This document shows, piece by piece, positions 53,386 to 63,521 of a stretch of 64,000 nt of DNA. Source of the DNA: Pleurocapsa sp. PCC 7319 (GTDB lineage: Bacteria > Cyanobacteriota > Cyanobacteriia > Cyanobacteriales > Xenococcaceae). The first letter of the stretch is position 1, and every line of letters begins with the position of its first letter. The stretch covers positions 5,181,322 to 5,245,321 of the forward strand of contig NZ_KB235922.1 in NCBI RefSeq assembly GCF_000332195.1, in the 5' to 3' direction. The notes below the pieces were generated by a model, which was not told the origin of the DNA, did not search any database, and saw nothing but the letters and a program-made list of their open reading frames with translations. The translations under genes were made by a program, and so were the position numbers.

Positions 53386-55083
53386 TCATTTTACTATTTG
53401 AGAATGATGCAAGATCTCTTGCTCTGAAGCATGAGTATCGAAAAAACTTAGTGCTACATTCAAAGCAGAATCGCAACTAGGTAAAAAATTCTCTGCTGGC
53501 AGCGTATCTTGTACGCGAAACCTTCGTAATCGTTGTTTCACCTGACCACTAGCCCCAACAATAAAAATCTCTCCCTGCTGTTGGCGACGGGCTGCTTTAA
53601 TTTCCGCTTCAATAGTCATCGCTGCTGTTACACCGATTAATGGTACATTGGTCAGATCGAGAATTAGAATGTCAAAATTTTGCCCCATATGAAAAGAGAT
53701 CGCTCTTGCTGCCCCATAGCTCATTGGACCACTCATATGAACTAAAATAATTTGCCCTCGTTCCTGAACCTGACGCAGAAGTTCGCATTCATATGGGGTT
53801 AACTCGGTTATGAACTCATCATCAGTACTGGTGATCGCCCGAACCTGATTAACTTGAATGCTGGTTAAGCGATGAATAGTGAGTATATTTGCCACAAAAG
53901 CTCCAACCACAACAGCCGTGACTAAATCGACAAACACTGTCAGGAGCAACACCCCATATGTAACCAGTGTAGCTCGCATAGACACCTGACATATGCGCCA
54001 CAAAAAGCTCCAGTCAACAATCTTAATCCCTACTTGAATTAAAATACCAGCCAGCACAGCGTGAGGGATTTGAGCTGTAGTTTCTCCAGCCCAGAGAACT
54101 ATGCAGAGCAAAATTAGGGCGTGAAACATTCCCGATAAGGGCGTACTTCCTCCCGCCTGTACATTAATAGCCGTACGCATGGTTGCTCCCGCCCCAGGAA
54201 GCCCACCAAACAATCCAGATAGTAAATTGCCAATTCCCTGACCGATTAATTCTTGTTCAGAATCGTGGCGAGTGCGGGTAATATTGTCAGCGACTAAAGA
54301 GGTTAACAATGAGTCAATAGCTCCCAGGGTAGCCAGCATTAAAGCATAACTGACAATATCTCTAATCTGATTGAGATTGAGTCGGGGCAACTGCAATTGA
54401 GGAAATCCCTGGGGAATGTCGCCAATACGAGCAATATCGCTGTTGGGAAATACAAAAATTGAGATTAAAGTGCAAACAATAAGTGCTAGTAGAGGTGAGG
54501 GAACAATTTTCGCCAGTTTTCCAGACCACCCAAACACAATTGCCAAGGTGAAAATGCCCAATCCTGCTGCTACGGGATCGGGATTTGTCAGAGCTTCGGG
54601 TAACTGCTGTAGTCCTGCAAGGACGCTACTCTGAGCTGGATGACCCAACAAAGGTGCAAGTTGTAGTGCAACGATAATTACGCCAATACCAGACATAAAG
54701 CCAGAAACTACTGTGTAAGGCATTAGAGTAATAAACTGTCCCAGGCGCAGGATGCCAAATAAAATTTGAAACACGCCACTTAGCATCACTGCCGTAAAAG
54801 CCATAGCCATGCCATTTTCAGGGTTTTCAGCTATCAGCTTGGTAAACACAGTAGCCATTACTACAGTCATTGGACCAGTCGGACCCGTTACCTGAGATGG
54901 AGTACCCCCGAATAAAGCGGCAAAGAATCCTGTAAAGATAGCTCCATAAAGCCCCGCGATCGCTCCTGCTCCCGAAGCCACCCCAAAAGCTAAGGCTAAG
55001 GGTAGCGCAACTATGGAGGCGGTTAATCCGCCAAACAAATCTCCTTTTAGATTATCGAACTTAAAGCGGTTAATTAGCTGCAT
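53386..55083 (-). CDS. bicA: SulP-family transporter, BicA-like (bicarbonate)
   Basis: A 565-residue protein from the ATG at 55083 (AGG five bases upstream). A longer frame to 55191 would add 36 residues, but the chosen start gives the BicA-like N-terminus MQLINRFKFDNLKGDLFGGL and about the length of BicA from Synechococcus PCC 7002 (566, from memory). The transport domain has FGGTPSQVTGPTGPMTVVMA and GGLPGAGATMRTAINVQAGG. A STAS domain follows (SYGAARAISFHMGQNFDILI). BicA is a sodium-dependent, high-flux bicarbonate carrier of the plasma membrane. Sulfate transport is a possible alternative in this family. Confidence 0.85.
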   Translation of the reverse strand: MQLINRFKFDNLKGDLFGGLTASIVALPLALAFGVASGAGAIAGLYGAIFTGFFAALFGGTPSQVTGPTGPMTVVMATVFTKLIAENPENGMAMAFTAVMLSGVFQILFGILRLGQFITLMPYTVVSGFMSGIGVIIVALQLAPLLGHPAQSSVLAGLQQLPEALTNPDPVAAGLGIFTLAIVFGWSGKLAKIVPSPLLALIVCTLISIFVFPNSDIARIGDIPQGFPQLQLPRLNLNQIRDIVSYALMLATLGAIDSLLTSLVADNITRTRHDSEQELIGQGIGNLLSGLFGGLPGAGATMRTAINVQAGGSTPLSGMFHALILLCIVLWAGETTAQIPHAVLAGILIQVGIKIVDWSFLWRICQVSMRATLVTYGVLLLTVFVDLVTAVVVGAFVANILTIHRLTSIQVNQVRAITSTDDEFITELTPYECELLRQVQERGQIILVHMSGPMSYGAARAISFHMGQNFDILILDLTNVPLIGVTAAMTIEAEIKAARRQQQGEIFIVGASGQVKQRLRRFRVQDTLPAENFLPSCDSALNVALSFFDTHASEQEILHHSQIVK

Positions 55084-55739
55084 ATTACCTAAACCAAGTA
55101 ACAAATTTGGTTGTTTGATTTTTGTATGCCAATTCATAGCTGCGATCGTGAAAGCTACGGACAACGCTCGCGCTCTGCACACTAGCTTCATAGATTGCTC
55201 TGATCACAACGTTTAATCGCTTTTTAAAAATTGCGATCCGAACGAATATGCTATTTAAATGGCTTAAAAATCAAGCAATGATATTTAAAATGTTAAATCT
55301 CTAATCTTTGATATTAGACAAATTAACCCGCTCTTTTCGTATCAGTTTTGACTAATCAATAAATTTTTCCCTATTTTTTGGTAAGTCAAGAAAAAATAGT
55401 TTTTAAATTAGCTTTGTAGATAAATCATGACATTGTAAATAAACTGCATTAACCAATATAAAGAAATATTAAAAAAAGCTGCGCTCAAGAGTTTGTGTGC
55501 TTTTAGATACATTTAGCCGATGCCACTCACACTAGGTTTGATTATTAATTGGTCTTTGATTAAAACTAATAATGTTTGCAGTGAGAATGTCGTTATTCAT
55601 AAAATTACTGTGTTTTTTGTTCAAATTACACAAATAGTTTGAATATAAATTAACTGTATTTAAATCTATTTGTCCGAGGTAAAACTGCAAAAAGACTAAA
55701 AATTTAAAAAGCTGTAAGTATCAAAGAAGTGAATATTTT
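55084..55739. other. Intergenic region between bicA and nrtP
   Basis: 656-base AT-rich spacer with both promoters divergent. I searched by eye for an NtcA box (GTA-N8-TAC) before nrtP and found none convincing. No gene or RNA seen. Confidence 0.45.
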
Positions 55740-57248
55740 ATGTCTGGAATTTTTTCCTTTAGCGGTCGCTACCGCATTTTACATTTAACTTGGTTTGCCT
55801 TTTTCTTGAGCTTTGTTGTCTGGTTTAACTTTGCTCCTTTTTCGACAGCAATCCAGACAGAATTTAATTTAGAGCCAGCACAAATTAGAACAATTGCTAT
55901 TTGTAATGTTGCTCTTACCGTTCCCGCACGAATCATTGTCGGGATGATTCTTGATCGTCTTGGTCCTCGAATTACTTATTCTTGTTTGCTAATTTATGCA
56001 GCTATCCCCTGTATCATTTTCGCACTCGCACAAAACTTTACTCAGTTGGTAATCAGCCGTTTAGCTTTGAGCATTGTTGGTTGCGGTTTTGTAATTGGCA
56101 TTCGCATGGTAGCAGAATGGTTTAATTCTGAGGAAATCGGTTTAGCAGAGGGAATATATGGGGGCTGGGGAAACTTTGGCTCAGCTGCATCGGCGTTTAC
56201 CCTGCCAACTATTGCTGCGATAACGGCTGGTTTAACTGCGAGTCAACTTAACTGGAGACTGGCGATCTCTTTAACAGGAGTTATTGCTGCTCTCTATGGC
56301 GCATTCTATTTCTTTAACGTTCAAGATACACCTCCTGGTAAAGTCTACCAGCGACCTGAAAGTAGCGCGGGATTAGAGGTAACTACGAAAAAAGACTTCT
56401 GGTTTTTGCTAGCTATGAACGTTCCTTTAGTGGGAATTTTAGGCGTAATTGCTTGGCGTTTACAAAAAGTGGAGCTGTACGGCACAGGTACAATGTATCT
56501 TATCTGGGCGGGACTGGTAGCTCTATATTTATTCCAGGCATTTAATATTTATCAAGCCAATCGCCAACTCATAACTGGGGTCAAGCGCTATCCTGCCTCA
56601 GATCGTTACCAATTTTCTCAAGTGGCACTTTTGGAACTGGCTTATATCGCTAGTTTTGGCTCGGAATTAGCAGTAGTTTCGATGTTGCCAGCCTTTTTTG
56701 AAAATACCTTTGGTTTGACAGCCGCATTGGCGGGGGGAATTGCGGGGATGTATGCCTTTATGAATTTAGTCGCTCGTCCTGGAGGCGGTTTTCTATCTGA
56801 CAAGATTGGTAGCCGAAAGTGGACATTAGCTGTAACCCTGGCGGGTACGGGAATTGGTTATTTAATCTTTAGCAGCTTGGGTAAAATAGCTTTGCCTTTA
56901 ATCGTAATTATGACTATGTGTGCTTCTTTCTTTGTGATGGCAACAGAAGGTGCAACTTACGCCATTGTTCCTCTGGTAAAACATCGCGTCACTGGTCAAA
57001 TAGCAGGTAATGTCGGTGCTTATGGAAATGTCGGGGCAGTGGCATATCTTACTATCTATAGCTTACTTCCTGAAGGCGGAGGTGGAGATAAATTCTTTTT
57101 TCAAATGTTAGGGGTTGTAGCGTTGATTGTGGCTAGTCTTTGTGCCTTTTTCCTCAAAGAACCCACAGGAGAGCATGGAGAATCAACAGCGCACTTTACT
57201 CCAGAAGAATCAGCCGTATATCAAGCAGGGGCAAATCGAAATAAATAG
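55740..57248 (+). CDS. nrtP: Nitrate/nitrite transporter, NrtP/NNP-type MFS
   Basis: A 502-residue twelve-helix carrier. NNP signature regions are GWGNFGSAASAFTLPTIAAI (nitrate signature 1) and GNVGAYGNVGAVAYLTIYSL (signature 2). The MFS motif is DRLGPRITYSCLLIYA, and the second half has GAGGGFLSDKIGSRK-like RPGGGFLSDKIGS. It imports nitrate and nitrite across the plasma membrane for assimilation. The long cytoplasmic middle loop and polar C-terminus fit cyanobacterial NrtP. The nitrate reductase genes are not in the window. Start at an ATG. Confidence 0.9.
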   Translation: MSGIFSFSGRYRILHLTWFAFFLSFVVWFNFAPFSTAIQTEFNLEPAQIRTIAICNVALTVPARIIVGMILDRLGPRITYSCLLIYAAIPCIIFALAQNFTQLVISRLALSIVGCGFVIGIRMVAEWFNSEEIGLAEGIYGGWGNFGSAASAFTLPTIAAITAGLTASQLNWRLAISLTGVIAALYGAFYFFNVQDTPPGKVYQRPESSAGLEVTTKKDFWFLLAMNVPLVGILGVIAWRLQKVELYGTGTMYLIWAGLVALYLFQAFNIYQANRQLITGVKRYPASDRYQFSQVALLELAYIASFGSELAVVSMLPAFFENTFGLTAALAGGIAGMYAFMNLVARPGGGFLSDKIGSRKWTLAVTLAGTGIGYLIFSSLGKIALPLIVIMTMCASFFVMATEGATYAIVPLVKHRVTGQIAGNVGAYGNVGAVAYLTIYSLLPEGGGGDKFFFQMLGVVALIVASLCAFFLKEPTGEHGESTAHFTPEESAVYQAGANRNK

Positions 57249-57249
57249 C

Positions 57250-57474
57250 TTATTTTCTTTCTCCAAGTATCCTCCAAAGTTCAGCTTCACTGCTGTAAAT
57301 CGTGGTTGTGGTTTGTTCTGGCGTTCCAGTCAAACTTAGAACGAGCGGAATTGAACCTACAGCGATCGCCGATACGAAAATCAACAAAGTTAGTATTATT
57401 TTCTCGCCAATGTTAAAACTCCTCAAATAAAGAGGGACATACAACACATCTGGGGACATTTTTGGGGATTTCAT
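57250..57474 (-). CDS. Possible small membrane protein
   Basis: A 74-residue minus-strand frame with one transmembrane helix (IILTLLIFVSAIAVGSIPLV) and polar ends. Its stop lies just after the nrtP stop (convergent). ATG start with a weak AGAG upstream. Not recognised. It could be chance, but the membrane-helix layout and position between genes argue for a real small protein. Confidence 0.45.
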   Translation of the reverse strand: MKSPKMSPDVLYVPLYLRSFNIGEKIILTLLIFVSAIAVGSIPLVLSLTGTPEQTTTTIYSSEAELWRILGERK

Positions 57475-57650
57475 TTCAATCTCTGGTAACTGATAGATAA
57501 GTTTTCGGACATCACGTAGTCCCTTCTTTTGAAGCTCATAGCGTCTATCTTAATCATACAAAAATATGCAGCAAAATGTAGCTATTGTTACCGTTTGCTC
57601 TAAATAAGTATAAATATTAACAGATTTTTTGCGAATATTAGGAGTCACAT

Positions 57651-59078
57651 ATGTCCTCGAATGGTCAAGTTGAGATCGGCAATTGCCACGAAAATGACAA
57701 GAGCCTGAAAAGAATCAACAATGATAGACAACTTACTTACTCACAGCTTTATCTTTGTGCGGTAATTATCGGTATCTTTGGCGGGATGGTTGCTACTGTA
57801 TATTACTTCGTATTAGAAACCATGATGCACGGTATGTGGCATAACCTGCCTGAAATAATTAAGCCTTATTTTCCTAGTTGGCTTGGAGTTAGCAACTATG
57901 TCTGGATTGCCACCACTATTGGTGGATTCTGCGTTGGTTTGGCTCTTTATTTCTTTGGGCTTCCTGGGGAAATGGCTCAGGTAGTGGATAAAATTCATGA
58001 CCCAGGCAAAATTGATATTCGCAAAACCCCATCAATGATCGTTGCTTCTCTAATTGCCATTACTTCTGGGGGGAGTGCGGGACCCGAAGCACCCTTAGTT
58101 CAAGTTAATGGTAGTTTCGGTAGCTGGTTGGGAGATAAATTAAAGCTTGCCAAAACTTCAGTCAGAATTCTCACTTTTTGCGGGATGAGTGCCGCTTTAG
58201 GTGCTTTTTTTGGCGCACCCATTGGTGCAGCTTTATTTGCTCTGGAAATTCCCCATCGTCGTGGTTTGCAGTATTTTGAAGCGATCGCTCCTGCGATTAT
58301 TGCCGCCATTTTTTCCTTTGCCGTATTCCGACTCAATACGGGCATAACTATCGGCGGTTTTTACCACTTTGAAGAAGTTCCTGCCCTTTCTCCCCAAAAC
58401 TTATTAGAAGGCTTAGTTTTGGGCATAATTGGTGCTGGATTGGCAGTTCTGTTTATTGTGATCTTTCGCATTATCGGTAAGTTACTCAAACCTTTAGAAC
58501 ATTATCCAATTCTCTTAGCAACTCTAGGTGGTTTATCAATCGGTTTAATTGCTTTTGCTTTCCCGCAGACCCTATTTTTTAGCGAAACACAAATTCAGAC
58601 TGTAATTGAAACGGGTGCTGGTTTAGGTGTTGGTTTGTTACTGGCGATCGCCCTAGCTAAGATGTTTGCTATCAGCTTTACCCTCCATTCTGGTTTCTTA
58701 GGTGGTTTTATCTTCCCTTTATTTTTTATTGGTGCAAACGTTGGTTATGCAGTGTCTTTAGCAGTACCTCAAGTTCATCCAACGGTGGGTATGGTCTGCT
58801 TGATGGCAGCAATTAATGTAGCTGTTACCAAAACTCCAGTTAGCACTAGTATTATCCTTAGTGTGCTGTCTGGTACTGCGATGTTACCAGTCATTGCGAT
58901 CGCCTCTTTCGTCAGTTTTGTTTTGACTAGCCAAATTACCATGATTAAAACTCAAAGATGCCGAGACTTGCAAGAAGTCGATCCATCTAATTTAACTCTG
59001 GAACAAGTAGTATTGGCTGGAGAAAAAGAAACTACAATTCCTGGATTAGCAAGACTGAAACAATTAGTAAGTATCTAA
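57651..59078 (+). CDS. CLC chloride channel/transporter, short form
   Basis: A 475-residue CLC membrane protein without CBS domains, about 12 membrane segments. The ion-path motif is SGGSAGPEAPLV (139-150), with Glu146 in the place of the gating glutamate. Later helices include KMFAISFTLHSGFLGGFIFP and MAAINVAVTKTPVSTSIILS. Unlike the larger CLC at 19924 it keeps a glutamate at this site, so the two may differ in transport mode. It starts at an ATG with TTAGGAG about nine bases upstream. Confidence 0.9.
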   Translation: MSSNGQVEIGNCHENDKSLKRINNDRQLTYSQLYLCAVIIGIFGGMVATVYYFVLETMMHGMWHNLPEIIKPYFPSWLGVSNYVWIATTIGGFCVGLALYFFGLPGEMAQVVDKIHDPGKIDIRKTPSMIVASLIAITSGGSAGPEAPLVQVNGSFGSWLGDKLKLAKTSVRILTFCGMSAALGAFFGAPIGAALFALEIPHRRGLQYFEAIAPAIIAAIFSFAVFRLNTGITIGGFYHFEEVPALSPQNLLEGLVLGIIGAGLAVLFIVIFRIIGKLLKPLEHYPILLATLGGLSIGLIAFAFPQTLFFSETQIQTVIETGAGLGVGLLLAIALAKMFAISFTLHSGFLGGFIFPLFFIGANVGYAVSLAVPQVHPTVGMVCLMAAINVAVTKTPVSTSIILSVLSGTAMLPVIAIASFVSFVLTSQITMIKTQRCRDLQEVDPSNLTLEQVVLAGEKETTIPGLARLKQLVSI

Positions 59079-59160
59079 ATATGTATCTAATATGGAATTT
59101 ATTAAGATGGTAAATAAGTTATCTAACTGAGATTCAAGAGTATTGAAAATAACTCAAGCT

Positions 59161-59526
59161 ATGAAAACTACTCGCTGTCTACATACAACTATTCTGGTTT
59201 CAGATCTAGACAAGGCAGAACAATTCTATACTCAGGTTTTGGGTTTAATTAAATCTTCAAAGCGATCGCTTCAATTCTCTGGTACATGGTATCAAATTGG
59301 AGAACATCAACTACACCTAATTGTTCATCCTAATTATGTTTCTCCCATAATCAATCAAGAGAAATGGGGAAGAAATCCGCATCTTGCCCTAGCAGTAGAT
59401 AATATTCAACAAGCGAAAGTCAAATTGGAAAGTCAAGGATATCCTATCCAAATGAGTGCTTCGGGACGCCCTGCTCTATTTACACAAGATCCAGATGGTA
59501 ACATCATTGAACTTAGTCAAATATAG
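59161..59526 (+). CDS. Glyoxalase/VOC-superfamily protein
   Basis: A 121-residue single-domain protein from the ATG at 59161; an in-frame TTG at 59143 would add six residues without benefit. The betaalphabetabetabeta units are plain: TTILVSDLDKAEQFYTQVLG and HLALAVDNIQQAKVKLESQG, ending GRPALFTQDPDGNIIELSQI. Metal-ligand candidates are His6 or so, His in GEHQLHLIVH and the final Glu. VOC proteins include glyoxalase I, dioxygenases and resistance proteins; which one applies here is not clear. Cytoplasmic. Confidence 0.85.
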   Translation: MKTTRCLHTTILVSDLDKAEQFYTQVLGLIKSSKRSLQFSGTWYQIGEHQLHLIVHPNYVSPIINQEKWGRNPHLALAVDNIQQAKVKLESQGYPIQMSASGRPALFTQDPDGNIIELSQI

Positions 59527-59548
59527 TAACGTCAATTAACAATACCTC

Positions 59549-60592
59549 CTAGTTTTGATACTGATTTTGATAAATTTCGATGCGATTTCGTCCATGTTGT
59601 TTGGCAAAATAGAGTGCTCGATCCGCAGTCATGATTAAATTTGAAGCTTGAGAATTATGTGCAGGAATTGTACTGGCAACACCTAAACTAATTGTTAGGC
59701 GATCGCTTATTTCTGAAGTTGCATGGGCAATATTCAAGGCTTTAACCTGAGAGCGAATATTTTCAGCAACTACCGCGGCACCATCAATGTCAACATTAGG
59801 TAAAATTACGATAAATTCTTCACCACCATAACGTGCTACCAAGTCTTTAGAACGTTTGATTGTGGCATCAATAGTCTGGGCTACTTGCCTTAAACATCGA
59901 TCTCCTTGGGGATGACCATAGGTATCGTTATACAGTTTAAAGCGATCAATATCAATCATAATTATCGATAATGGCACCTGATTTCTGATGGCATCACCCC
60001 ATTCCCGCTCCAGAAAATCTTCCAAACGATAACGATTAGCAATGCCCGTAATTCTGTCGGTCGTAGCCAGTAAAAATAGCTTTTTGAGTTCCTGATTTTG
60101 GTACTTTAGTTCAAAAGTACATTTTTTAACTCGTTTTTCTAATTCGCGATTTATTTGTTGTAAACGTTCTTCACTTTGAAATAACTTTTCGACGTGGTGC
60201 ATTCGTTCAATAGCATAATTAATCGAACGTAGCAATACATTTATCGTCGTTTGTTCTTTGACTAAGTAATCTTGAGCTCCTTGTCTAATAGCTTCTAGAG
60301 CTAAAGACTCATCGTTTAATGTTGTTAATAGAACTATCGGTAAATTTGGGACTATTTCTTCTAACGATAAAAAAGTAGCTAATCCATGACTATCTGGCAA
60401 ACTAAGATCGAGCAAAACAACATCAAAACTTTCTTGTTGTAAACATTGAAGTGCTTTTTCAAGTCTTTCAACGTGAGTTAAATTGAATCGAACTTCTCTA
60501 GTGTCGGCTAATTTTTTTCTCAATGAAAATGCATCTTCTTGGTTATTCTCAACTAACAGAGTTTTAATTTGCTTTTGCTTGATATTGGACAT
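59549..60592 (-). CDS. Response regulator with GGDEF domain (diguanylate cyclase)
   Basis: A 347-residue protein from the ATG at 60592; a TTG at 60616 is in frame but has no advantage. REC domain (about 5-125; phospho-Asp in DVVLLDLSLPDSHG) with a coiled linker (LQQINRELEKRVKKCTFELK) and a GGDEF domain whose active site is RYGGEEF, the functional GGEEF variant. The allosteric inhibition site RSKD sits five residues before it, so product feedback is expected. It should make cyclic di-GMP when phosphorylated. No kinase adjoins it. Confidence 0.93.
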   Translation of the reverse strand: MSNIKQKQIKTLLVENNQEDAFSLRKKLADTREVRFNLTHVERLEKALQCLQQESFDVVLLDLSLPDSHGLATFLSLEEIVPNLPIVLLTTLNDESLALEAIRQGAQDYLVKEQTTINVLLRSINYAIERMHHVEKLFQSEERLQQINRELEKRVKKCTFELKYQNQELKKLFLLATTDRITGIANRYRLEDFLEREWGDAIRNQVPLSIIMIDIDRFKLYNDTYGHPQGDRCLRQVAQTIDATIKRSKDLVARYGGEEFIVILPNVDIDGAAVVAENIRSQVKALNIAHATSEISDRLTISLGVASTIPAHNSQASNLIMTADRALYFAKQHGRNRIEIYQNQYQN

Positions 60593-61106
60593 TAATTTGT
60601 AGTGAATATTAACCAAAACAAAATCAATATTTTTAATCTTAATGATTGCTAAGCTTTATCCGGGATGGTGTAATATAAATAACATTTATGCTCTGATTTA
60701 AGATGCTTCTCAAATTTTACAGTCATGACGCTAGGTAATTTTATGACGAATTACTAATTCATTACTTTTTCATTAACAGATATTCGTATTTTGCATGAAA
60801 ACAGTGAAAGGTTCGGATGATCATAACAACATGTATCTTAAGATAGATTGATTCCAGTCCATCTGCTTGGGATTTGTAACGGTTATTACTTTTGTTGAAC
60901 TTTTATTACCAGTTTCCATTCTAAAAAACTTTGAGGAAGAAGCCAGAAGATGCCTTTTAGGTTGTGGTTAACTTACAGTAAGAAAATAAAATTATTAGCA
61001 TTGTATGTAACAGAAGAAATAATATTCAAAACTTAGATAACTATAAAGTTTTTTCAATCAGCAACTCAATAGAAGATCTTCTATGCCTTGAATCTCTCAG
61101 AAAACA
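60593..61106. other. Intergenic region downstream of sufB
   Basis: AT-rich spacer of about 510 bases between the cyclase gene start and the sufB terminator. It should hold the cyclase promoter. No sufC or other gene is present. Confidence 0.5.
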
Positions 61107-61108
61107 AA

Positions 61109-61135
61109 AAAGGTGCATTGTCAAAACACACCTTT
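61109..61135 (-). terminator. Rho-independent terminator of sufB
   Basis: On the minus strand AAAGGTG, loop, CACCTTT is followed by TTTGTTTT, about 40 bases after the sufB stop. It indicates that the transcript ends after sufB. Confidence 0.8.
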
Positions 61136-61176
61136 AGATTAAGTTTTATTAAGGTTAAAGTTAAAAGTAGAGATTA

Positions 61177-62616
61177 TTATCCGACTGTTCCTTCTAATTT
61201 TAGGCTTAATAATTTATCTGCTTCGGCGGCAAATTCCATCGGTAATTCATTAAGAACATCTTTACAAAAACCACTAACTAACATGGAAACAGCATCTTCT
61301 TCAGAAATACCTCGTTGTGCAAAGTAAAATAGCTGTTCTTCGCCGATTTTGGCAGTGGAGGCTTCATGTTCTAATTTGGCAGTATTATTATCTACCTGGA
61401 TATAAGGAAAAGTATTCGCCTCAGCATTATCGCCAATTAGCATAGAATCACACTGGGAATAGTTGCGCGCACCAGCGGCTTTGTTACCAATTTTGACTAA
61501 GCCCCGATAACTACCCTTAGAATCACCAGCGGAGATACCTTTAGAAATAATCGTGCTGCGAGTATTTTTGCCCACATGGATCATTTTTGTCCCTGTATCA
61601 GCCTGTTGCTTATTGTTAGTTAAGGCAATGGAATAAAATTCACCCACGGAATTGTCTCCTACTAAGACACAACTGGGATACTTCCAGGTAATCGCAGAAC
61701 CTGTTTCTACTTGTGTCCAAGAGATTTTAGAATTAACTCCTTTACACAAACCACGTTTGGTAACAAAGTTATAAATACCACCTTTGCCGTCTTCGTCTCC
61801 GGCAAACCAATTTTGCACAGTAGAATACTTGATATCAGCATTATCTAATGCCACTAATTCGACTACCGCAGCGTGAAGTTGATTGGTATCAAACATAGGT
61901 GCAGTACAGCCTTCAAGATAGCTAACAGACGCACCCTCTTCGGCAACTATGAGAGTTCGCTCAAACTGTCCAGTATCGCCATCGTTAATCCGGAAGTAAG
62001 TTGATAGCTCCATGGGACAGGTGACACCTCTGGGAATAAAAACAAAAGAACCGTCACTAAATACCGCTGAATTTAAAGCTGCAAAAAAATTATCCGCTAC
62101 AGGAACAACGCTCCCTAAATATTTTTGTACTAGTTCAGGATATTCTTGTAAAGCTTCAGAAATTGAGCAAAAAATCACTCCATCTTCTGCTAACTTCTCT
62201 TTGAAAGTGGTACCAATCGAAACACTATCAAAGATGGCATCTACTGCCACATTCCCCAATCTTTTTTGTTCGGAAAGAGGAATACCTAATTTGTCAAAAG
62301 TCTCTAATAAAGCAGGATCTACATCATCTAAACTACCCAACTTCTCTTGTTTTTTCTTCGGCGCAGAGTAATAAACAATGTCTTGATAATCGATCGCTGG
62401 ATATTCAACATGAGGCCAATCAGGTTCGCTCATCTTAAGCCACTGACGATAGGCTTTAAGGCGAAACTCTAGCATAAATTCTGGCTCGTTTTTCTTGGCT
62501 GAAATGAGGCGAATGACGTCTTCGCTTAGACCACGAGGGATGGTATCAGTCTCAATATCGGTAACGAAACCATATTTGTAGGGTTGATTAACTAAAGTTT
62601 TAACGTTGGCACTCAT
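61177..62616 (-). CDS. sufB: Fe-S cluster assembly scaffold SufB
   Basis: A 479-residue core subunit of the SufBCD scaffold that assembles iron-sulfur clusters, cytoplasmic. The N-terminus is typical ([20 protein letters not shown]), the beta-helix core carries [20 protein letters not shown], and the C-terminal part contains [20 protein letters not shown] with the conserved Cys/His cluster ligands. The length is full. It is divergent from sufR, with SufR-type operators between them. The usual downstream genes sufC, sufD and sufS are missing here; a terminator follows instead. Confidence 0.96.
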   Translation of the reverse strand: MSANVKTLVNQPYKYGFVTDIETDTIPRGLSEDVIRLISAKKNEPEFMLEFRLKAYRQWLKMSEPDWPHVEYPAIDYQDIVYYSAPKKKQEKLGSLDDVDPALLETFDKLGIPLSEQKRLGNVAVDAIFDSVSIGTTFKEKLAEDGVIFCSISEALQEYPELVQKYLGSVVPVADNFFAALNSAVFSDGSFVFIPRGVTCPMELSTYFRINDGDTGQFERTLIVAEEGASVSYLEGCTAPMFDTNQLHAAVVELVALDNADIKYSTVQNWFAGDEDGKGGIYNFVTKRGLCKGVNSKISWTQVETGSAITWKYPSCVLVGDNSVGEFYSIALTNNKQQADTGTKMIHVGKNTRSTIISKGISAGDSKGSYRGLVKIGNKAAGARNYSQCDSMLIGDNAEANTFPYIQVDNNTAKLEHEASTAKIGEEQLFYFAQRGISEEDAVSMLVSGFCKDVLNELPMEFAAEADKLLSLKLEGTVG

Positions 62617-62743
62617 AGTAAGGAATTAAATAGACTATTTTTTTCTGAGTTATTAAAATTTTATGGAGCAGTAACAGGGAGTATGGTTAATGCTTCGGTA
62701 AAATTAACTTAAGGGACTTGGTTGAAGGAAATTACTTCTGAGT

Positions 62744-62768
62744 TTAACAATAAATTTGTTGTTTAAGT
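62744..62768. promoter_or_regulatory. SufR-like operator, copy 1 (sufB-sufR intergenic)
   Basis: Core CAATAAATTTGTTG (62748-62761) fits the SufR inverted repeat CAAC-N6-GTTG with one mismatch, inside a longer palindrome (AACAA..TTGTT). An identical 25-base copy lies 40 bases away. Position between divergent sufB and sufR is the known SufR control region. Confidence 0.75.
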
Positions 62769-62783
62769 ATATTGTAGGTTACA

Positions 62784-62808
62784 TTAACAATAAATTTGTT
62801 GTTTAAGT
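62784..62808. promoter_or_regulatory. SufR-like operator, copy 2 (sufB-sufR intergenic)
   Basis: Exact 25-base repeat of copy 1, core at 62788-62801, spacing 40 bases centre to centre (about four helical turns), about 60 bases before the sufR start. Two sites on one face of the DNA would allow cooperative binding and separate control of the two genes. Confidence 0.75.
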
Positions 62809-62866
62809 CAAAAAAAATCTTTTTGATATCATTTCTTTATTAGACCAAAATATAGCTCTCAAGACG

Positions 62867-63511
62867 ATGACAACCACTGGTTTACCGTCTACCAAACAAA
62901 ATATCCTGCAATATTTGCTCAAGCAGGGTCAAGCAACAGCCCAACAGCTAGCTCAAGACCTTGAGATTAGTGCGCAAGCAATTCGTCGCCATCTCAATGA
63001 ATTGGATGCAGATGGATTAATTGAATACCAGTCCGTACAGCAGGGGATGGGTAGACCGCAGCATTTATACTATTTGAGTCCTCAAGGGCGCGATCGCCTT
63101 AGTCCGCATAAGTATGGTGATTTTGCGGTTTCTTTTTTAGATACTCTGGCGGAAACTGCGGGAGAGGAACAGGTTAGCAAGGTTTTAGAAAAACAATGGC
63201 AACGCAAAGCAGCCGAATATCGCGATCGCCTCGGTAAAGGAACTCTTAAACAGCGTATGGCTAAACTAGTTCAACTGAGAAAAGATGAAGGCTATATGGC
63301 GGAGTTGCATCAAGTATCACCCAAGAATAAGCAGCAGTTTATCTTGGTAGAACATAACTGTGCAATTTCTGAAGTTGCCGAGTCTTATCCCAGTATTTGT
63401 GGGCACGAATTGGAAATGTTTGCGGCTGTTTTACCAGACTGTATTGTGACCAGAACTCAGTGGATTAATGATGGAGAACATCGATGTGGGTACTCTATTG
63501 AGGTTAAGTAG
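62867..63511 (+). CDS. sufR: Iron-sulfur-sensing repressor SufR
   Basis: A 214-residue DeoR/ArsR-like regulator. The N-terminal winged helix-turn-helix is TAQQLAQDLEISAQAIRRHL. The C-terminal cluster-binding part has EHNCAISEVAESYPSICGHE, then LPDCIVTRTQWINDGEHRCG, giving the four conserved cysteines, of which three or four hold a [4Fe-4S] cluster. With cluster it represses the suf genes and its own; loss of the cluster under iron limitation or oxidative stress relieves this. It lies divergent from sufB across the two operators. Start at an ATG. Confidence 0.95.
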   Translation: MTTTGLPSTKQNILQYLLKQGQATAQQLAQDLEISAQAIRRHLNELDADGLIEYQSVQQGMGRPQHLYYLSPQGRDRLSPHKYGDFAVSFLDTLAETAGEEQVSKVLEKQWQRKAAEYRDRLGKGTLKQRMAKLVQLRKDEGYMAELHQVSPKNKQQFILVEHNCAISEVAESYPSICGHELEMFAAVLPDCIVTRTQWINDGEHRCGYSIEVK

Positions 63512-63521
63512 AAGAGTACTT

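Noticed and set aside
55560-55739. NtcA-binding site ahead of nrtP
   Set aside because: No GTA-N8-TAC or close variant with a suitable -10 box could be found by eye.
61088-61327. Plus-strand 79-codon frame
   Set aside because: Antisense to the sufB 3' end and its terminator.
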